Source: JAQBGV01 sp032128395 (lineage in GTDB: Bacteria; Planctomycetota; UBA8108; UBA1146). From it: a stretch of 34,076 nucleotides of DNA. This document shows positions 6,797 to 14,808 of this stretch, piece by piece. A model generated the notes under the pieces. It had not been told where the DNA came from. It made no database searches and saw only the letters and a list, made by a program, of their open reading frames with translations. The translations under genes were made by a program, and so were the position numbers. How positions within the stretch are numbered: the first letter of the stretch is position 1; every line of letters starts with the position of its first letter. The stretch is taken from NCBI GenBank assembly GCA_032128395.1, contig JAQBGV010000024.1, forward strand, positions 1 through 34,076, given 5' to 3'.

Positions 6797-7947
6797 GCGC
6801 ACTCCCGCTCCGCGTGCTCACCGCGGCGTGGCCGAGTGCGCGGGAGCCGCGCCGGGCGCGCTTCATCGAAGACCTCCATCGCGCGATCGAGGGTCGTTTT
6901 TGCAGCGAAGTGCTCACGCCGAGGGTCCACCCCGATGATCCGTATTCGGAGACCCGCGCCGAGATCCCCATCACTCGCTTTCGATACCCGTCGGGGGGCG
7001 CACCGGTGCGGGCCCGCGGGATTTCCGCGTTTGCGGCCGCGGCGTACCTGATCTCCATGGACCACTCCGCTCGCGTGCGCTGGCCGCGGGGGGACGAAGA
7101 TCGGGGCGGGTTGGTGCTGGCTCATTGGGTCCTACCGGCGGGGATCGTCGCTGCGCGCCTCGCCCGCCGTCTCGGCCGCCCGCTCGTCCTCTACGCGCAC
7201 GGCTCCGACCTCCACACCTACGGTCAGGGGATCTCAGGGAGTTCGTTGCTCCGCCGGGTCTTCCCCAAGGCCGCACACATCTTCGTCGCGAGCCAGGCTC
7301 TCGCCGATGATGTGCGCGCGCGGGTCGCCGAGCATCCGCCGATCGAGGTGCTGCCGGTCGGGATCCACGAGGCGTTCGTCGCAGCCGCTGAGCCGCCGCC
7401 TCCGCCCCCTCCGCTGCGGGTACTCTTCGTCGGCGATCCGCTCCCGTCGAAGGGTGTGAAGACGATCGAGCGCGCGGTCGCGAGAGCGAAGCGAGATGCG
7501 ATGCCGATCGAACTCGAGTGGGTTGGGGCGGCACCCTCTGGAGTTCCCGCGCCGGAGGTCGGGCGGATGCTCGGCGATCTCTCCCCCGAAGAGGTCGCGG
7601 CTGCGATGGCGCGCTCCCACCTGCTGCTGCTCCCGAGCGAACGGGAGGGAACACCGGTCTCCCTCACCGAGGCGATCGCGATGCGCCTCCCCTGGGCGGC
7701 GACCCCGGTCGGGGGAATCCCGGCGCTCGCGGCGAGGTGGCCAGGGGGAACGCTGCTCCCCGCGCTGAAGGATGATCCCGAAGGCGCGATCGTCGCGCTG
7801 TTCGCGCGATTCCTCTCCGAGGGGGCGGCCGGTGTGCGCGAGCGCTGGGAGACGATGGGACGCGCGGATGTCACCGAATTGCACGTTGCCTCCCGGGCGG
7901 CGCGCTTTGCCGAACGGCTCGAGGAGGTCGCAAGGTGCGCCTCCTGA
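6793..7947 (+). CDS. Family 4-type (GT-B) glycosyltransferase
   Basis: A 384-residue GT-B fold glycosyltransferase of the GT4/'glycosyl transferases group 1' type. The N-terminal acceptor domain contains LVLYAHGSDLHTYG (131-144), a common motif in GT4 enzymes. A proline-rich hinge with seven consecutive prolines lies at about 191-197. The C-terminal donor domain starts with VLFVGDPLPSKG and contains PSEREGTPVSLTEA (261-274), which carries the E-x7-E donor-binding signature (Glu265 and Glu273), then TPVGGIPAL. Residues after the start read LPLRVLTAAWPS, a normal first beta strand. ATG 6793 overlaps the GT2 stop (ATGA), and the 3' end overlaps the next gene by 13 bases, so translation is probably coupled. 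Donor and acceptor sugars cannot be read from sequence; surface polysaccharide or protein glycan extension is likely. Confidence 0.9.
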   Translation: MSALPLRVLTAAWPSAREPRRARFIEDLHRAIEGRFCSEVLTPRVHPDDPYSETRAEIPITRFRYPSGGAPVRARGISAFAAAAYLISMDHSARVRWPRGDEDRGGLVLAHWVLPAGIVAARLARRLGRPLVLYAHGSDLHTYGQGISGSSLLRRVFPKAAHIFVASQALADDVRARVAEHPPIEVLPVGIHEAFVAAAEPPPPPPPLRVLFVGDPLPSKGVKTIERAVARAKRDAMPIELEWVGAAPSGVPAPEVGRMLGDLSPEEVAAAMARSHLLLLPSEREGTPVSLTEAIAMRLPWAATPVGGIPALAARWPGGTLLPALKDDPEGAIVALFARFLSEGAAGVRERWETMGRADVTELHVASRAARFAERLEEVARCAS

Positions 7948-10682
7948 CCGCCCCCCGCGCGATCCGCCTCCTGCTCGCGCTGCTCGTCGCCGCCGTCGCG
8001 TTCTCGATCTACCTCCCCGCCCGCCATGGCGACTTTGTCTTCGACGATCGGAAGCTGATCGTCGAGAACGAGGAGCTGTGGCGCCCGGATGAATCGCTCG
8101 GGGCCGAATTCCTCCACGCGATCGAACGGATGGGGGGGATCTTCCGGCCAGAGGAAGAGGGTTCGGTGCGCACCGCGTTTCGACCCGTGCGGTTTGCCTC
8201 ACTGCGTCTCGATGTGCGCTTGACTCGCGCGCTCGGCCTCGAGGGGGAGGGAGATGCGGAGCCGTCGCCCCTCATCTTTCACCTCCACAACGCCCTGCTC
8301 CACGCCCTGAATGCGCTCCTCCTCGCATTCCTGGTCGCGCTGGTTCGTCCGAGCGCTCCGCTCTGGTTCCCCGCGCTGTTCGCGCTCGCGTTCGCGCTGC
8401 ATCCGGTGCAGACCGAGAGCGTCGCGTACATCTCGGGACGTCGCGATGTGCTCTTCCTCGCCTTCTACCTGCTCGCCCTGATCGTCTACGCCGCAGGACG
8501 CCGCGACGGCGGCTGGGGGCGAGGGCTCTTCCTCGCCGTGCTCACCTGGTGCGCCCTCGGGACGAAGGAGATGGCGGTCACGCTGCCCGTCGCGATGGTG
8601 CTGCTCGAAGGGCTCGCCGAACCGCACCCGGGGGATCGTCCCGGGCGCCAGCGGGCGATCGATCGCCTCCCGCTCTGGCTCCCCTCTCTTCTCACCGCGC
8701 TGGTCTTCTCGAGCTTCCTGCTCACCCGCCAGAACCCGGGAGGAGGCACCGGCTGGTGGGGCGGGACTCCGCTCACGGCGTTCTTCGGAGCGGGTCGCGC
8801 ACTCCTCGAGTACCTGCGACTGCTGGTAGTGCCGCACAACTTGAGTGTCGACTACAGCTACGACGCGTTCCCCGCCTCGAGTGGAGCCCTTGTCCCATGG
8901 ACCGGTATCGTCTCGGTGACGGTCATCGCCGCGTTGGTCGTCGTCGCCTGGCGTCGCCGTTTGCGCGATCCGGAGCTCGCCACCTCGATCATCCTGTTCT
9001 TGGTGCTGATCGCCCCGGTCGCGCAGCTCATCCCTCACCCGGAACGATTCGCCGAGCACCACCTCTACCTCCCGAGTCTCGCTTTTCTCGCGGCGGCCGC
9101 CGCGCTCCTCCGTCGCCCGCTCGCCCGCGCTCGCGAAGCGTCCTTGGCGGGGATCGTGCTGGTGATGTTCATCTGGGGAGGGCTCGGGCTCTCGCGTCTC
9201 GATGCTTGGGCCGATCCGTACCACTTGTGGAAGAGCGCCGCCGAATCCTATCCGCGCTGCGCGCGCGCTCACTTCGGGTGGGGGAATGCAGCGTGGCAAC
9301 GGGGCCAGACCAACGAGTCGCTCGGGGCCCTCCGCACTGCGGTCGAACTCTTGGAACGGATCGACCGCGAACCGCTCCAGCAGGGGTACTACTTGCAAGC
9401 GCTGCAGATTCGCGCGGGCATCTTGGCGACCACCGGCCTCGACACGGACCTCCACTACGCCCGCGCACATCTCGAGACCCTGCTCGGGGAGAAGGACACC
9501 GACGGCTCTCCGGTCGCCGAGGATCCGGTGGTGTGGAGCGAGTTGGTCAAGGTGCGGGAGCGCCTCGACGATCGAGAGGGCGCCCTCGCCGCCGCCGAGA
9601 AGGTGCTCACCCTCGACGCCCCTTCGACCCTCTCCCTCGAGGCCTCGCTCTACATCGCGGCTGCTCGCGCGGAGCAGGGGGACTTCGAAGGCTCCGAGGT
9701 GGGACTCCTCGCGGCGATGGAACGGGCGACGGACGATCGTGAACGGGCATTGGTGTGGTACCAGCTCGGGATCCACCGGCAGCAGCAGGAGAAGTGGATC
9801 GAGGCGCTCGACGCGTTCGAGCGGGCGGAGGCGGGGATCGGGGCGACGGGGCGCCGGTCGAGCGCTCGGTACAAGCGCGCCGAGTGCTTGCTCCACCTCC
9901 AGCGGATCGGCGCCGCGCGCACCGCACTCGAGGACTTGCTCGCCGATGAGCCTGGTCACCTCCCCTCGTTGCTCTCGCTCGGTGAGATCGTGCTCGGTGC
10001 GGGGGAGTGGGATGACGCGGAGCGAATCTTCCTGGAGGTGCTGAACGCAGCGCCGCAGGATCGCCGTGCGCGCGAGGGGTTGGGGCGTGCACTGGCCCGC
10101 AAGAAGATGAGAGAGACTCCGGAAGCTCGCCCCGCCGACCCGACCCGCGCGACCGCACTGTCCCTCCTCGCGGACCGACTCGAGGCGGAGGGAAGGCTCG
10201 CCGATGCGATCGACGCCCTCATCCAGGCGGAGACCCACTGCGAAGGCCCCGCGGAGCGCGATCGACGGGTCGCCTTGCGCCTGCGGATCGCGCGCCTGCA
10301 CCGCCGGGCGAGTTTCGTCGCGTCGCGGCAGGAGAACGAATCGCTAGCCATCGCAGAACTCCAACTTGCGGTGGATGCGTACGAGACGGTGCGCACAGTC
10401 GCGGCGCCGGAGCAGCGCGGCGCGGCCGCGCTCGAGGCGGCGGATGTGGTTCGAGTCCTCTCCGGAGCGACGGCGGCGTACCACCTCCTCTACGAGGAAT
10501 GGTCCTCGGGGGTACGCGAACCACGCCTCGTCTCGATGCTCGCCGGGCTCGCGGAGCGCGCCGAGATGTGGTCGACCGCAGCGGAGTGGTTCCAGGCGGT
10601 GCTCGACGACCCTGAGAGTGCGACGGAGATGCGGACCGAGGCGGAGAAATCGCTCATTCGCCTCCGTGAGCGGGAGGGGTGA
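7935..10682 (+). CDS. TMTC-like membrane protein with TPR domain (putative protein O-glycosyltransferase)
   Basis: A 915-residue protein with a multi-span N-terminal half (to about residue 425) and a TPR-rich C-terminal half (about 435-910). The first periplasmic loop contains GDFVFDDRKL with Asp37-Asp38, the acidic pair typical of GT-C enzymes. LHPVQTESVAYISGRRD (about 155-171) and GTKEMAVTLPVA (209-220) are strongly like the eukaryotic TMTC proteins and their bacterial relatives. Eukaryotic TMTC1-4 are O-mannosyltransferases using a lipid-linked donor. The TPR half (for example YQLGIHRQQQEKWIEALDAF) may bind protein substrates. The GTG start at 7935 follows GAGGAGG (7921-7927) with 7-base spacing, and it overlaps the GT4 gene by 13 bases. 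The GT2 neighbour could supply the polyprenyl-phosphate sugar. Function as a protein glycosyltransferase is inferred from family and context. Confidence 0.82.
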   Translation: MRLLTAPRAIRLLLALLVAAVAFSIYLPARHGDFVFDDRKLIVENEELWRPDESLGAEFLHAIERMGGIFRPEEEGSVRTAFRPVRFASLRLDVRLTRALGLEGEGDAEPSPLIFHLHNALLHALNALLLAFLVALVRPSAPLWFPALFALAFALHPVQTESVAYISGRRDVLFLAFYLLALIVYAAGRRDGGWGRGLFLAVLTWCALGTKEMAVTLPVAMVLLEGLAEPHPGDRPGRQRAIDRLPLWLPSLLTALVFSSFLLTRQNPGGGTGWWGGTPLTAFFGAGRALLEYLRLLVVPHNLSVDYSYDAFPASSGALVPWTGIVSVTVIAALVVVAWRRRLRDPELATSIILFLVLIAPVAQLIPHPERFAEHHLYLPSLAFLAAAAALLRRPLARAREASLAGIVLVMFIWGGLGLSRLDAWADPYHLWKSAAESYPRCARAHFGWGNAAWQRGQTNESLGALRTAVELLERIDREPLQQGYYLQALQIRAGILATTGLDTDLHYARAHLETLLGEKDTDGSPVAEDPVVWSELVKVRERLDDREGALAAAEKVLTLDAPSTLSLEASLYIAAARAEQGDFEGSEVGLLAAMERATDDRERALVWYQLGIHRQQQEKWIEALDAFERAEAGIGATGRRSSARYKRAECLLHLQRIGAARTALEDLLADEPGHLPSLLSLGEIVLGAGEWDDAERIFLEVLNAAPQDRRAREGLGRALARKKMRETPEARPADPTRATALSLLADRLEAEGRLADAIDALIQAETHCEGPAERDRRVALRLRIARLHRRASFVASRQENESLAIAELQLAVDAYETVRTVAAPEQRGAAALEAADVVRVLSGATAAYHLLYEEWSSGVREPRLVSMLAGLAERAEMWSTAAEWFQAVLDDPESATEMRTEAEKSLIRLREREG

Positions 10683-13039
10683 CCGTGACCGCGCCCACCG
10701 GCGCGCAACCCACGGGGCCCCCACGGTCGGGTGGGCAGGCGCTCTTCCTGATCGGCTTCGTCACCCTCGGCGCCGAACTTTGGCTCGGGCGGTCGGTCGC
10801 GCTCGTCATCGGCTCGGATGGGGTCGGTCTCGCCTGGACCCTCGGCGCATTCTTGCTCGGCGCCGCGTGCGGCAGCACCGTCGCGGGGCGGGGTCGGATC
10901 GGTCCTTATCGCTGGACAGTGGTCGCGCTCATCGCTCTTCTCGCGGTCGCTCTCTGGGTCGAATTCGGGCTGCCGCGCCTGATCGAGGGGTGGACCGCCG
11001 GGGGAGTCTCGCTCGCGCGTGGGATCGGGGCACTCCCGGTCGCGCTCCCCGCCTTCGCGCTAGGGGCGGTTCCGGTTTCCTGGTTCGGCACGGGAAACCT
11101 GGACCCGCAGGCGACCCGAGCGAGGGTCGGGGGGTGGATCGGGCTGCTCGATCTCGGCAGCGCGCTCGGTGCGCTCGCACTCCCCTTCCTCCTCCTCCCG
11201 CTCCTCGGTTCGCGTGCGACCATGCTCGCGTTGCTGCTGCTGCTCGCCCTGGCGGGTTTGTCCGCCCGCGATGGCGGCGAGACCGAGAGAGTCTCGAGCG
11301 CCGCGACAGCGCCGCGACGGGGAAGGATCGCCGTCGCGGGGGCGGTAGGCGCGCTCACCTTGGCACTCCAGCTCACGCAGACCCGACTGCTCGGTGAGAT
11401 TCTCGGCACGAGCCTCGCGGTCCTCGGAGTGGCGACTGCGGCGGGGCTCGTCGGCAGCGCGATCGCGGCACGCGTCTCCCCTGCGCTCGTCGAACGACGC
11501 GGGGGAGAGGCGACGATTCTCCTCGCTGGCGCGGCCTGGCTGGTCGCACAGGCTCTCTCGGTTCTGCTGATCGCGACCCTTCCACCGCTCCTGGTTCGTG
11601 TTCTCGGCTCGCTCGGGACCGAGCCGGGGAGTGCAGCGACCGTCATCAAGCTCACCATGATCGCACTGGTGCTACTCCCGCCGAGCCTTGCCTCGGGAGT
11701 GGTGCTCCCGGCTCTCCTCGCGGGGTGGTGTCGCACCCCCGCGGAATTGCGACGCGATGCGGGACCGCTGCAGGGCGCGTGGCTCGTCGGCGGCGCGGTG
11801 GGGGCGTGGGCGATCGGCTTGATCCTCCTCCCGGCGCTCGGCAGCGGCTGGTCACTCGCACTCATCGGTCTCGCGACCGCGGTGGGGGTCATGATCGGAG
11901 TCGTGCGCGCTCCCGGGCTCCACGGGCGCGCTCCTGCGTCGATCGCACTCCTCACGAGTGTCGGACTCGCGATTTTCGCGTCGAGTCGATGGGAGCCAGA
12001 GCTCCTCGGCGCGGGAGTCTTCCACTGGAGCCGCATCGATCTCGCGTCGGGCGAGGCGCTCCGCGGCTGGCGGGAGCGGCAGGTGACCTATGTCGGCGAG
12101 GGATCCCTCGCGAAGGTGAGCATCGAAGTCGCCCCCGCGCACAACGCCGCGTACCTCCGTGTCGGAGGGCGGGTCGAGGGATCGGTACCGATCGATCCGA
12201 CGCGCCCATCGCTGGCCGACCTCCCGACGGAGGTGATGCTCGGGGTGCTCCCCGCCGTCGAAGGACCCGGACGCGGCGCCCTGCTCGTCATCGGGCTAGG
12301 CGGCGGGACTACGGTCACCGCGGCAGCGGAGGCATGGGATGGGACGGTGACCGCGCTCGAGCTCGAACCCGAAGTCGCGCGAGCACTCGCCTCGCCCGCC
12401 GGGGCCGCAGCATTTCCCCGAGAGCATGCCCGCCTCTTTCCCGGCATCGGCTCTTCGAACATCGGAAGTGCACCGCGGCTCGTCTTCGAAGATGCCCGCG
12501 CATTCCTCGGCCGCGAGACCGCGCTCTGGGATGCGATCGTCTGCCAGCCCTCGGAGCCGTGGCTGCCGTGGAGCGCGCCGCTGTTCACCCCTGAGTTCTA
12601 CCGCCTGGTCCGCGCCAGGCTCGCTCCGGGGGGAGTAGCGGTCCACTGGCTGCAGCTGTACCGAATCGGCCCGAGGGAGTGCGCGGCGATCCTGGCGGCT
12701 TTCCGGAGCGCGTTCCCGGACGCCCGGCTCTACCACCCCCCCGGCACCGGGGAAGTCATCCTGGTCGGGGGGAGCGAGCGGCCGGCGGACGAACGACTCC
12801 GAGCTCTGGCAGGTCCTCGGGTCACCGAGGCCTGGAGCCGGCTCGTGCCCGCTGCGCCGTTCCCGGGTCGCCTCGCGGACCGGTCCGCCCTCGATCGTTG
12901 GCTCGAGGCGGAGGGGGGCGGTGGGAGGGGAGAACTGCGCTCGAGGCTCGAATTCACTCTCCCCCTGCTCGGGGACCGGGGATCCGACCGATCGGGAGAG
13001 ATCCTGCGCTCCCTCGTGGACTCCGCGGCAGGGAGATGA
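10679..13039 (+). CDS. Membrane-fused spermidine-synthase-like protein (MFS-like N-terminus)
   Basis: A 786-residue protein with 10 or more hydrophobic spans (about residues 20-435) fused to a spermidine synthase-like Rossmann domain (about 450-765). The SAM-type loop is VIGLGGGTT (537-545), followed by ALELEP (559-564) where true synthases usually have VE[IL]D. A later DARAFL (605-610) and DAIVCQPSEPW (618-628) replace the catalytic Asp of polyamine synthases (normally DSTDP or DSSDP). Such fused, catalytically altered proteins are frequent in planctomycetes and other phyla and have no established substrate. They are probably methyltransferase-fold or aminopropyltransferase-like enzymes tied to the membrane. 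GTG 10679 overlaps the previous stop (GTGA); GTG 10685 is an alternative. It is the last gene of the glycosylation-like operon. The next gene, rplM, has its own promoter. Confidence 0.85.
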   Translation: MTVTAPTGAQPTGPPRSGGQALFLIGFVTLGAELWLGRSVALVIGSDGVGLAWTLGAFLLGAACGSTVAGRGRIGPYRWTVVALIALLAVALWVEFGLPRLIEGWTAGGVSLARGIGALPVALPAFALGAVPVSWFGTGNLDPQATRARVGGWIGLLDLGSALGALALPFLLLPLLGSRATMLALLLLLALAGLSARDGGETERVSSAATAPRRGRIAVAGAVGALTLALQLTQTRLLGEILGTSLAVLGVATAAGLVGSAIAARVSPALVERRGGEATILLAGAAWLVAQALSVLLIATLPPLLVRVLGSLGTEPGSAATVIKLTMIALVLLPPSLASGVVLPALLAGWCRTPAELRRDAGPLQGAWLVGGAVGAWAIGLILLPALGSGWSLALIGLATAVGVMIGVVRAPGLHGRAPASIALLTSVGLAIFASSRWEPELLGAGVFHWSRIDLASGEALRGWRERQVTYVGEGSLAKVSIEVAPAHNAAYLRVGGRVEGSVPIDPTRPSLADLPTEVMLGVLPAVEGPGRGALLVIGLGGGTTVTAAAEAWDGTVTALELEPEVARALASPAGAAAFPREHARLFPGIGSSNIGSAPRLVFEDARAFLGRETALWDAIVCQPSEPWLPWSAPLFTPEFYRLVRARLAPGGVAVHWLQLYRIGPRECAAILAAFRSAFPDARLYHPPGTGEVILVGGSERPADERLRALAGPRVTEAWSRLVPAAPFPGRLADRSALDRWLEAEGGGGRGELRSRLEFTLPLLGDRGSDRSGEILRSLVDSAAGR

Positions 13040-13108
13040 ATGATCCTTCCGCGCCCGTTGCGCTTCCTCCGATCTTCAGAACTCCTTGGGGGAAGGGGAC
13101 CTCCAGCC

Positions 13109-13137
13109 TTGACACCCCCCCCGAGCATTCCTAGAAT
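13109..13137 (+). promoter_or_regulatory. Sigma-70-type promoter of rplM-rpsI
   Basis: TTGACA (13109-13114) and TAGAAT (13132-13137) are separated by exactly 17 bases. This is a perfect -35 and a 5/6 match to the -10 consensus. Transcription would start near 13144, giving a leader of about 80 bases before the ATG at 13226. The leader contains a small GGGG-AAA-CCCC hairpin (13154-13164). This is the best promoter visible in the window. Confidence 0.85.
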
Positions 13138-13225
13138 CCCGGGCTTCCACGGTGGGGAAACCCCGACTTTTCGGCATCCGCCCCGCCGATCCCGAAGAAC
13201 CATGATGTCCAGGGGAGCTGGCACG

Positions 13226-13702
13226 ATGCGCCGCTTCGCGATCCAGAAGAGCTACATGGCACGTCCGCAGGACGTGCAGCGCCGTTGGTACCACGTCGAC
13301 GCCTCCCAGGAGATCCTGGGGCGGATGGCGGCCGAGGTCGCCACGATCCTGATGGGCAAGAACAAGCCCACCTACACTCCGCACATCGACACCGGTGACT
13401 ACGTCGTGGTGACGAATGCGGTACAGGTGAGGGTCAGCGGGCGGAAGCGCGAGCAGAAGCTCTACCGCTACCACACCGGGTACATGGGCGGGCTGCGGGC
13501 GCACAATCTCGAGTGGATGCTCGAGCACAAGCCAGACCAGGTCGTCCGACTTGCGGTGAAGCGCATGCTTCCCAAGACAACCCTCGGCCGACAGATGCTG
13601 CGAAAGCTGAAGGTGTTCCCCGGCTCCGAGCACAATCTCGAGGCGCAGGCGAAACACTTCGAGACCATCCAGATCACGCACGCGACGAACGACTTGGGCT
13701 AG
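13226..13702 (+). CDS. rplM: 50S ribosomal protein L13
   Basis: A 158-residue ribosomal protein L13, an early-assembly large-subunit protein binding 23S rRNA. Recognisable landmarks are RRWYHVDASQEILGRMAAEV, PTYTPHIDTGDYVVVTNA, the internal HTGYMGG and the C-terminal RMLPKTTLGRQMLRKLKVF. Start ATG 13226 is preceded by AGGGGAG (13211-13217) with 8-base spacing and lies downstream of the strong promoter, so the open frame extending back to 13040 is leader and intergenic sequence. ATG 13256 (MARPQDVQ) would also give a normal-length L13 but has no comparable ribosome site. The rpsI gene follows after 18 bases, the conserved bacterial rplM-rpsI pair. L13 represses its own operon through the leader in Escherichia coli; whether that happens here is not visible. 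Confidence 0.97.
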   Translation: MRRFAIQKSYMARPQDVQRRWYHVDASQEILGRMAAEVATILMGKNKPTYTPHIDTGDYVVVTNAVQVRVSGRKREQKLYRYHTGYMGGLRAHNLEWMLEHKPDQVVRLAVKRMLPKTTLGRQMLRKLKVFPGSEHNLEAQAKHFETIQITHATNDLG

Positions 13703-13720
13703 AGCCCGGGAGAGGGTCCT

Positions 13721-14122
13721 GTGACGCAAGAGGCAGTTGTCTACAACTGGGGTACGGGGCGCCGAAAAACATCGGTCGCCCGAGTACGGATCCGCGCCGG
13801 CACGGGCAAGGTTCAGATCAACGGACGCCCGTTCGAAGCGTACTTCTGCCTCGCCCCCGACCGTGAGCGCGCCCTGGAACCGCTGCGCGCCACCCGCACC
13901 CTCGGGACGTTCGACATGTGGGCCAACGTGCACGGCGGCGGCACGAGTGGCCAGGTCGGCGCGATCGTGATGGGCCTCGGCCGCGCCCTCCTCGACGCGA
14001 ACGCCGAACTCGAGGGTTCTCTCCGCAATGGCAAGTACCTCACCCGAGACTCGCGGATGGTCGAGCGCAAGAAGTACGGCCGGAAGAAGGCTCGGAAGTC
14101 GTTCCAGTTCAGTAAGCGGTAG
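13721..14122 (+). CDS. rpsI: 30S ribosomal protein S9
   Basis: A 133-residue ribosomal protein S9 of normal length. The N-terminal core is WGTGRRKTSVARVRI, with GTGKVQINGRPFEAYF next and VHGGGTSGQVGAIVMGLGRAL in the middle. The C-terminal basic tail RKKYGRKKARKSFQFSKR ends in the universally conserved SKR, whose terminal Arg contacts the anticodon loop of P-site tRNA. The start is GTG 13721, chosen because GGGAGAGGG (13708-13716) lies at the right distance and homologous sequence begins within 10 residues. It is co-transcribed with rplM (18-base gap), and a hairpin follows 10 bases after the stop. Confidence 0.97.
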   Translation: MTQEAVVYNWGTGRRKTSVARVRIRAGTGKVQINGRPFEAYFCLAPDRERALEPLRATRTLGTFDMWANVHGGGTSGQVGAIVMGLGRALLDANAELEGSLRNGKYLTRDSRMVERKKYGRKKARKSFQFSKR

Positions 14123-14132
14123 CGCGCTGCTC

Positions 14133-14155
14133 AGGGGGCTTTCGCAAAACCCCCT
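14133..14155 (+). terminator. Hairpin terminator candidate after rpsI
   Basis: AGGGGG (14133-14138) pairs with CCCCCT (14150-14155). An inner TTT/AAA stem closes a CGC loop after a C-A mismatch. It starts 11 bases after the rpsI stop. There is no U-tract, as is common in GC-rich genomes. It is the likely end of the rplM-rpsI transcript. Confidence 0.55.
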
Positions 14156-14249
14156 CCTGCTCGCGGCAGAGCCGCTCGCAATTCACCCACAAACGCTCGC
14201 CTCTGGCTCGTTGGTATTCGGGGGGAGCGTATTGATCGGGGGAAATCGA

Positions 14250-14282
14250 TGGGACAGGTACCGTACCGCGGTGTCTGTCCCA
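14250..14282. repeat. REP-like palindrome, copy 1
   Basis: TGGGACAG (14250-14257) and CTGTCCCA (14275-14282) are perfect inverted arms. The inner sequence GTACCG/CGGTGT continues the stem with two G-U pairs, giving about 14 bp around a 5-base loop. The sequence belongs to the GGGACAGG-type repetitive extragenic palindromes that are usually mobilised by REP-associated tyrosine transposases. Related copies lie at 14333, 14863, 33804 and 33942. Confidence 0.7.
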
Positions 14283-14332
14283 TTCTCTCTTGGTTTCGCC
14301 GTACTCCTCGGTTTTCCAAGAAGACAAGAAGA

Positions 14333-14362
14333 TGGGGCACCGCTGGGCCGAGCCAGTCCCCA
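14333..14362 (+). repeat. REP-like palindrome, copy 2
   Basis: The 5' arm is TGGGGCACCGC and the 3' arm GAGCCAGTCCCCA. The 3' arm shares GAGCCAGTC-x-CCA with copy 3 (14863-14896), and the GCACCGC core matches too. Imperfect pairing of the arms fits a REP half-element. It lies 90 bases upstream of the STAS gene. Confidence 0.6.
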
Positions 14363-14451
14363 CATTCGCTCAAGGTGACGCCGCCGCTCGTCGATCATCT
14401 GGGACAGGACGCCCCTTCAGCCGGGGTTCGACCATCCAGGAGGCGAGCGCG

Positions 14452-14808
14452 ATGTCGACCGAACGCAAGCAGATCGAGATCGAGATTCGGGACTTCCCCG
14501 CCGTGCAGGCTCTCTGCCTTCGCGGTGACCTCTGCGATGACGGGGTCCTCGAGGCCCGTCGGGCGATCCTCGAGTCGATCGGGGCCGGCGCGCCGCGGAT
14601 CGCGATCGACCTCGGTGGCGTCGAGTATATCTCGAGCGCTGGGGTCGGAATGCTAGTCTCCATGCTGAAGCGCTGCCATCAGAACGGGCTCGAACTCGCC
14701 CTCGCCGGCCTCAATCCGGAGGTGCGAGAGCTCTTCTCGCTGACTCGACTCGACGAGGTCTTCCCGATCGCGACCGACCTCGACTCGTGGTGCAAGTCGC
14801 TGGAGTAG
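14452..14808 (+). CDS. STAS-domain protein (anti-sigma factor antagonist-like)
   Basis: A 118-residue single STAS domain, the fold of SpoIIAA/RsbV anti-anti-sigma factors. The order is beta strand (ALCLRGDLCDDGV), helix, IAIDLGGVEYISSAGVGMLVSMLKRC, then LALAGLNPEVRELFSLTRLDEVFPI. Ser-Ser-Ala-Gly-Val-Gly (about residues 63-68) is the phosphorylation loop; in SpoIIAA the matching Ser is phosphorylated by an anti-sigma kinase. The start is fixed by AGGAGG (14438-14443) 8 bases before the ATG. Upstream extension is just REP-containing intergenic sequence. No cognate serine kinase, phosphatase or sigma factor is nearby, so its partner is elsewhere in the genome. The gene stands alone between two palindrome-bearing gaps. 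Confidence 0.9.
   Translation: MSTERKQIEIEIRDFPAVQALCLRGDLCDDGVLEARRAILESIGAGAPRIAIDLGGVEYISSAGVGMLVSMLKRCHQNGLELALAGLNPEVRELFSLTRLDEVFPIATDLDSWCKSLE

Larger units (their letters stand above)
14123..14451 (+). other. Intergenic region between rpsI and the STAS gene
   Basis: A 329-base non-coding region. It holds a terminator-like hairpin (14133-14155), a second small hairpin (GCGGC-aga-GCCGC, about 14165-14178), one long REP-like palindrome (14250-14282), a second related copy (14333-14362), and a lone TGGGACAGG (14400-14408) that looks like a fragment of the same family. Next come a CCCC/GGGG inverted repeat (about 14412-14426) and the AGGAGG ribosome site of the STAS gene (14438-14443). 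No clear promoter is seen. Confidence 0.6.

Noticed and set aside
8199..10301. Long minus-strand open frame of 700 codons opposite the TMTC-like gene
   Set aside because: It mirrors codon structure of the plus-strand gene, is rich in R/G/E without family motifs, and overlaps a strongly supported gene. It is a typical high-GC shadow.
13040..13225. N-terminal extension of L13
   Set aside because: It would include the promoter and leader, and L13 proteins are about 140-160 residues, matching a start at 13226.
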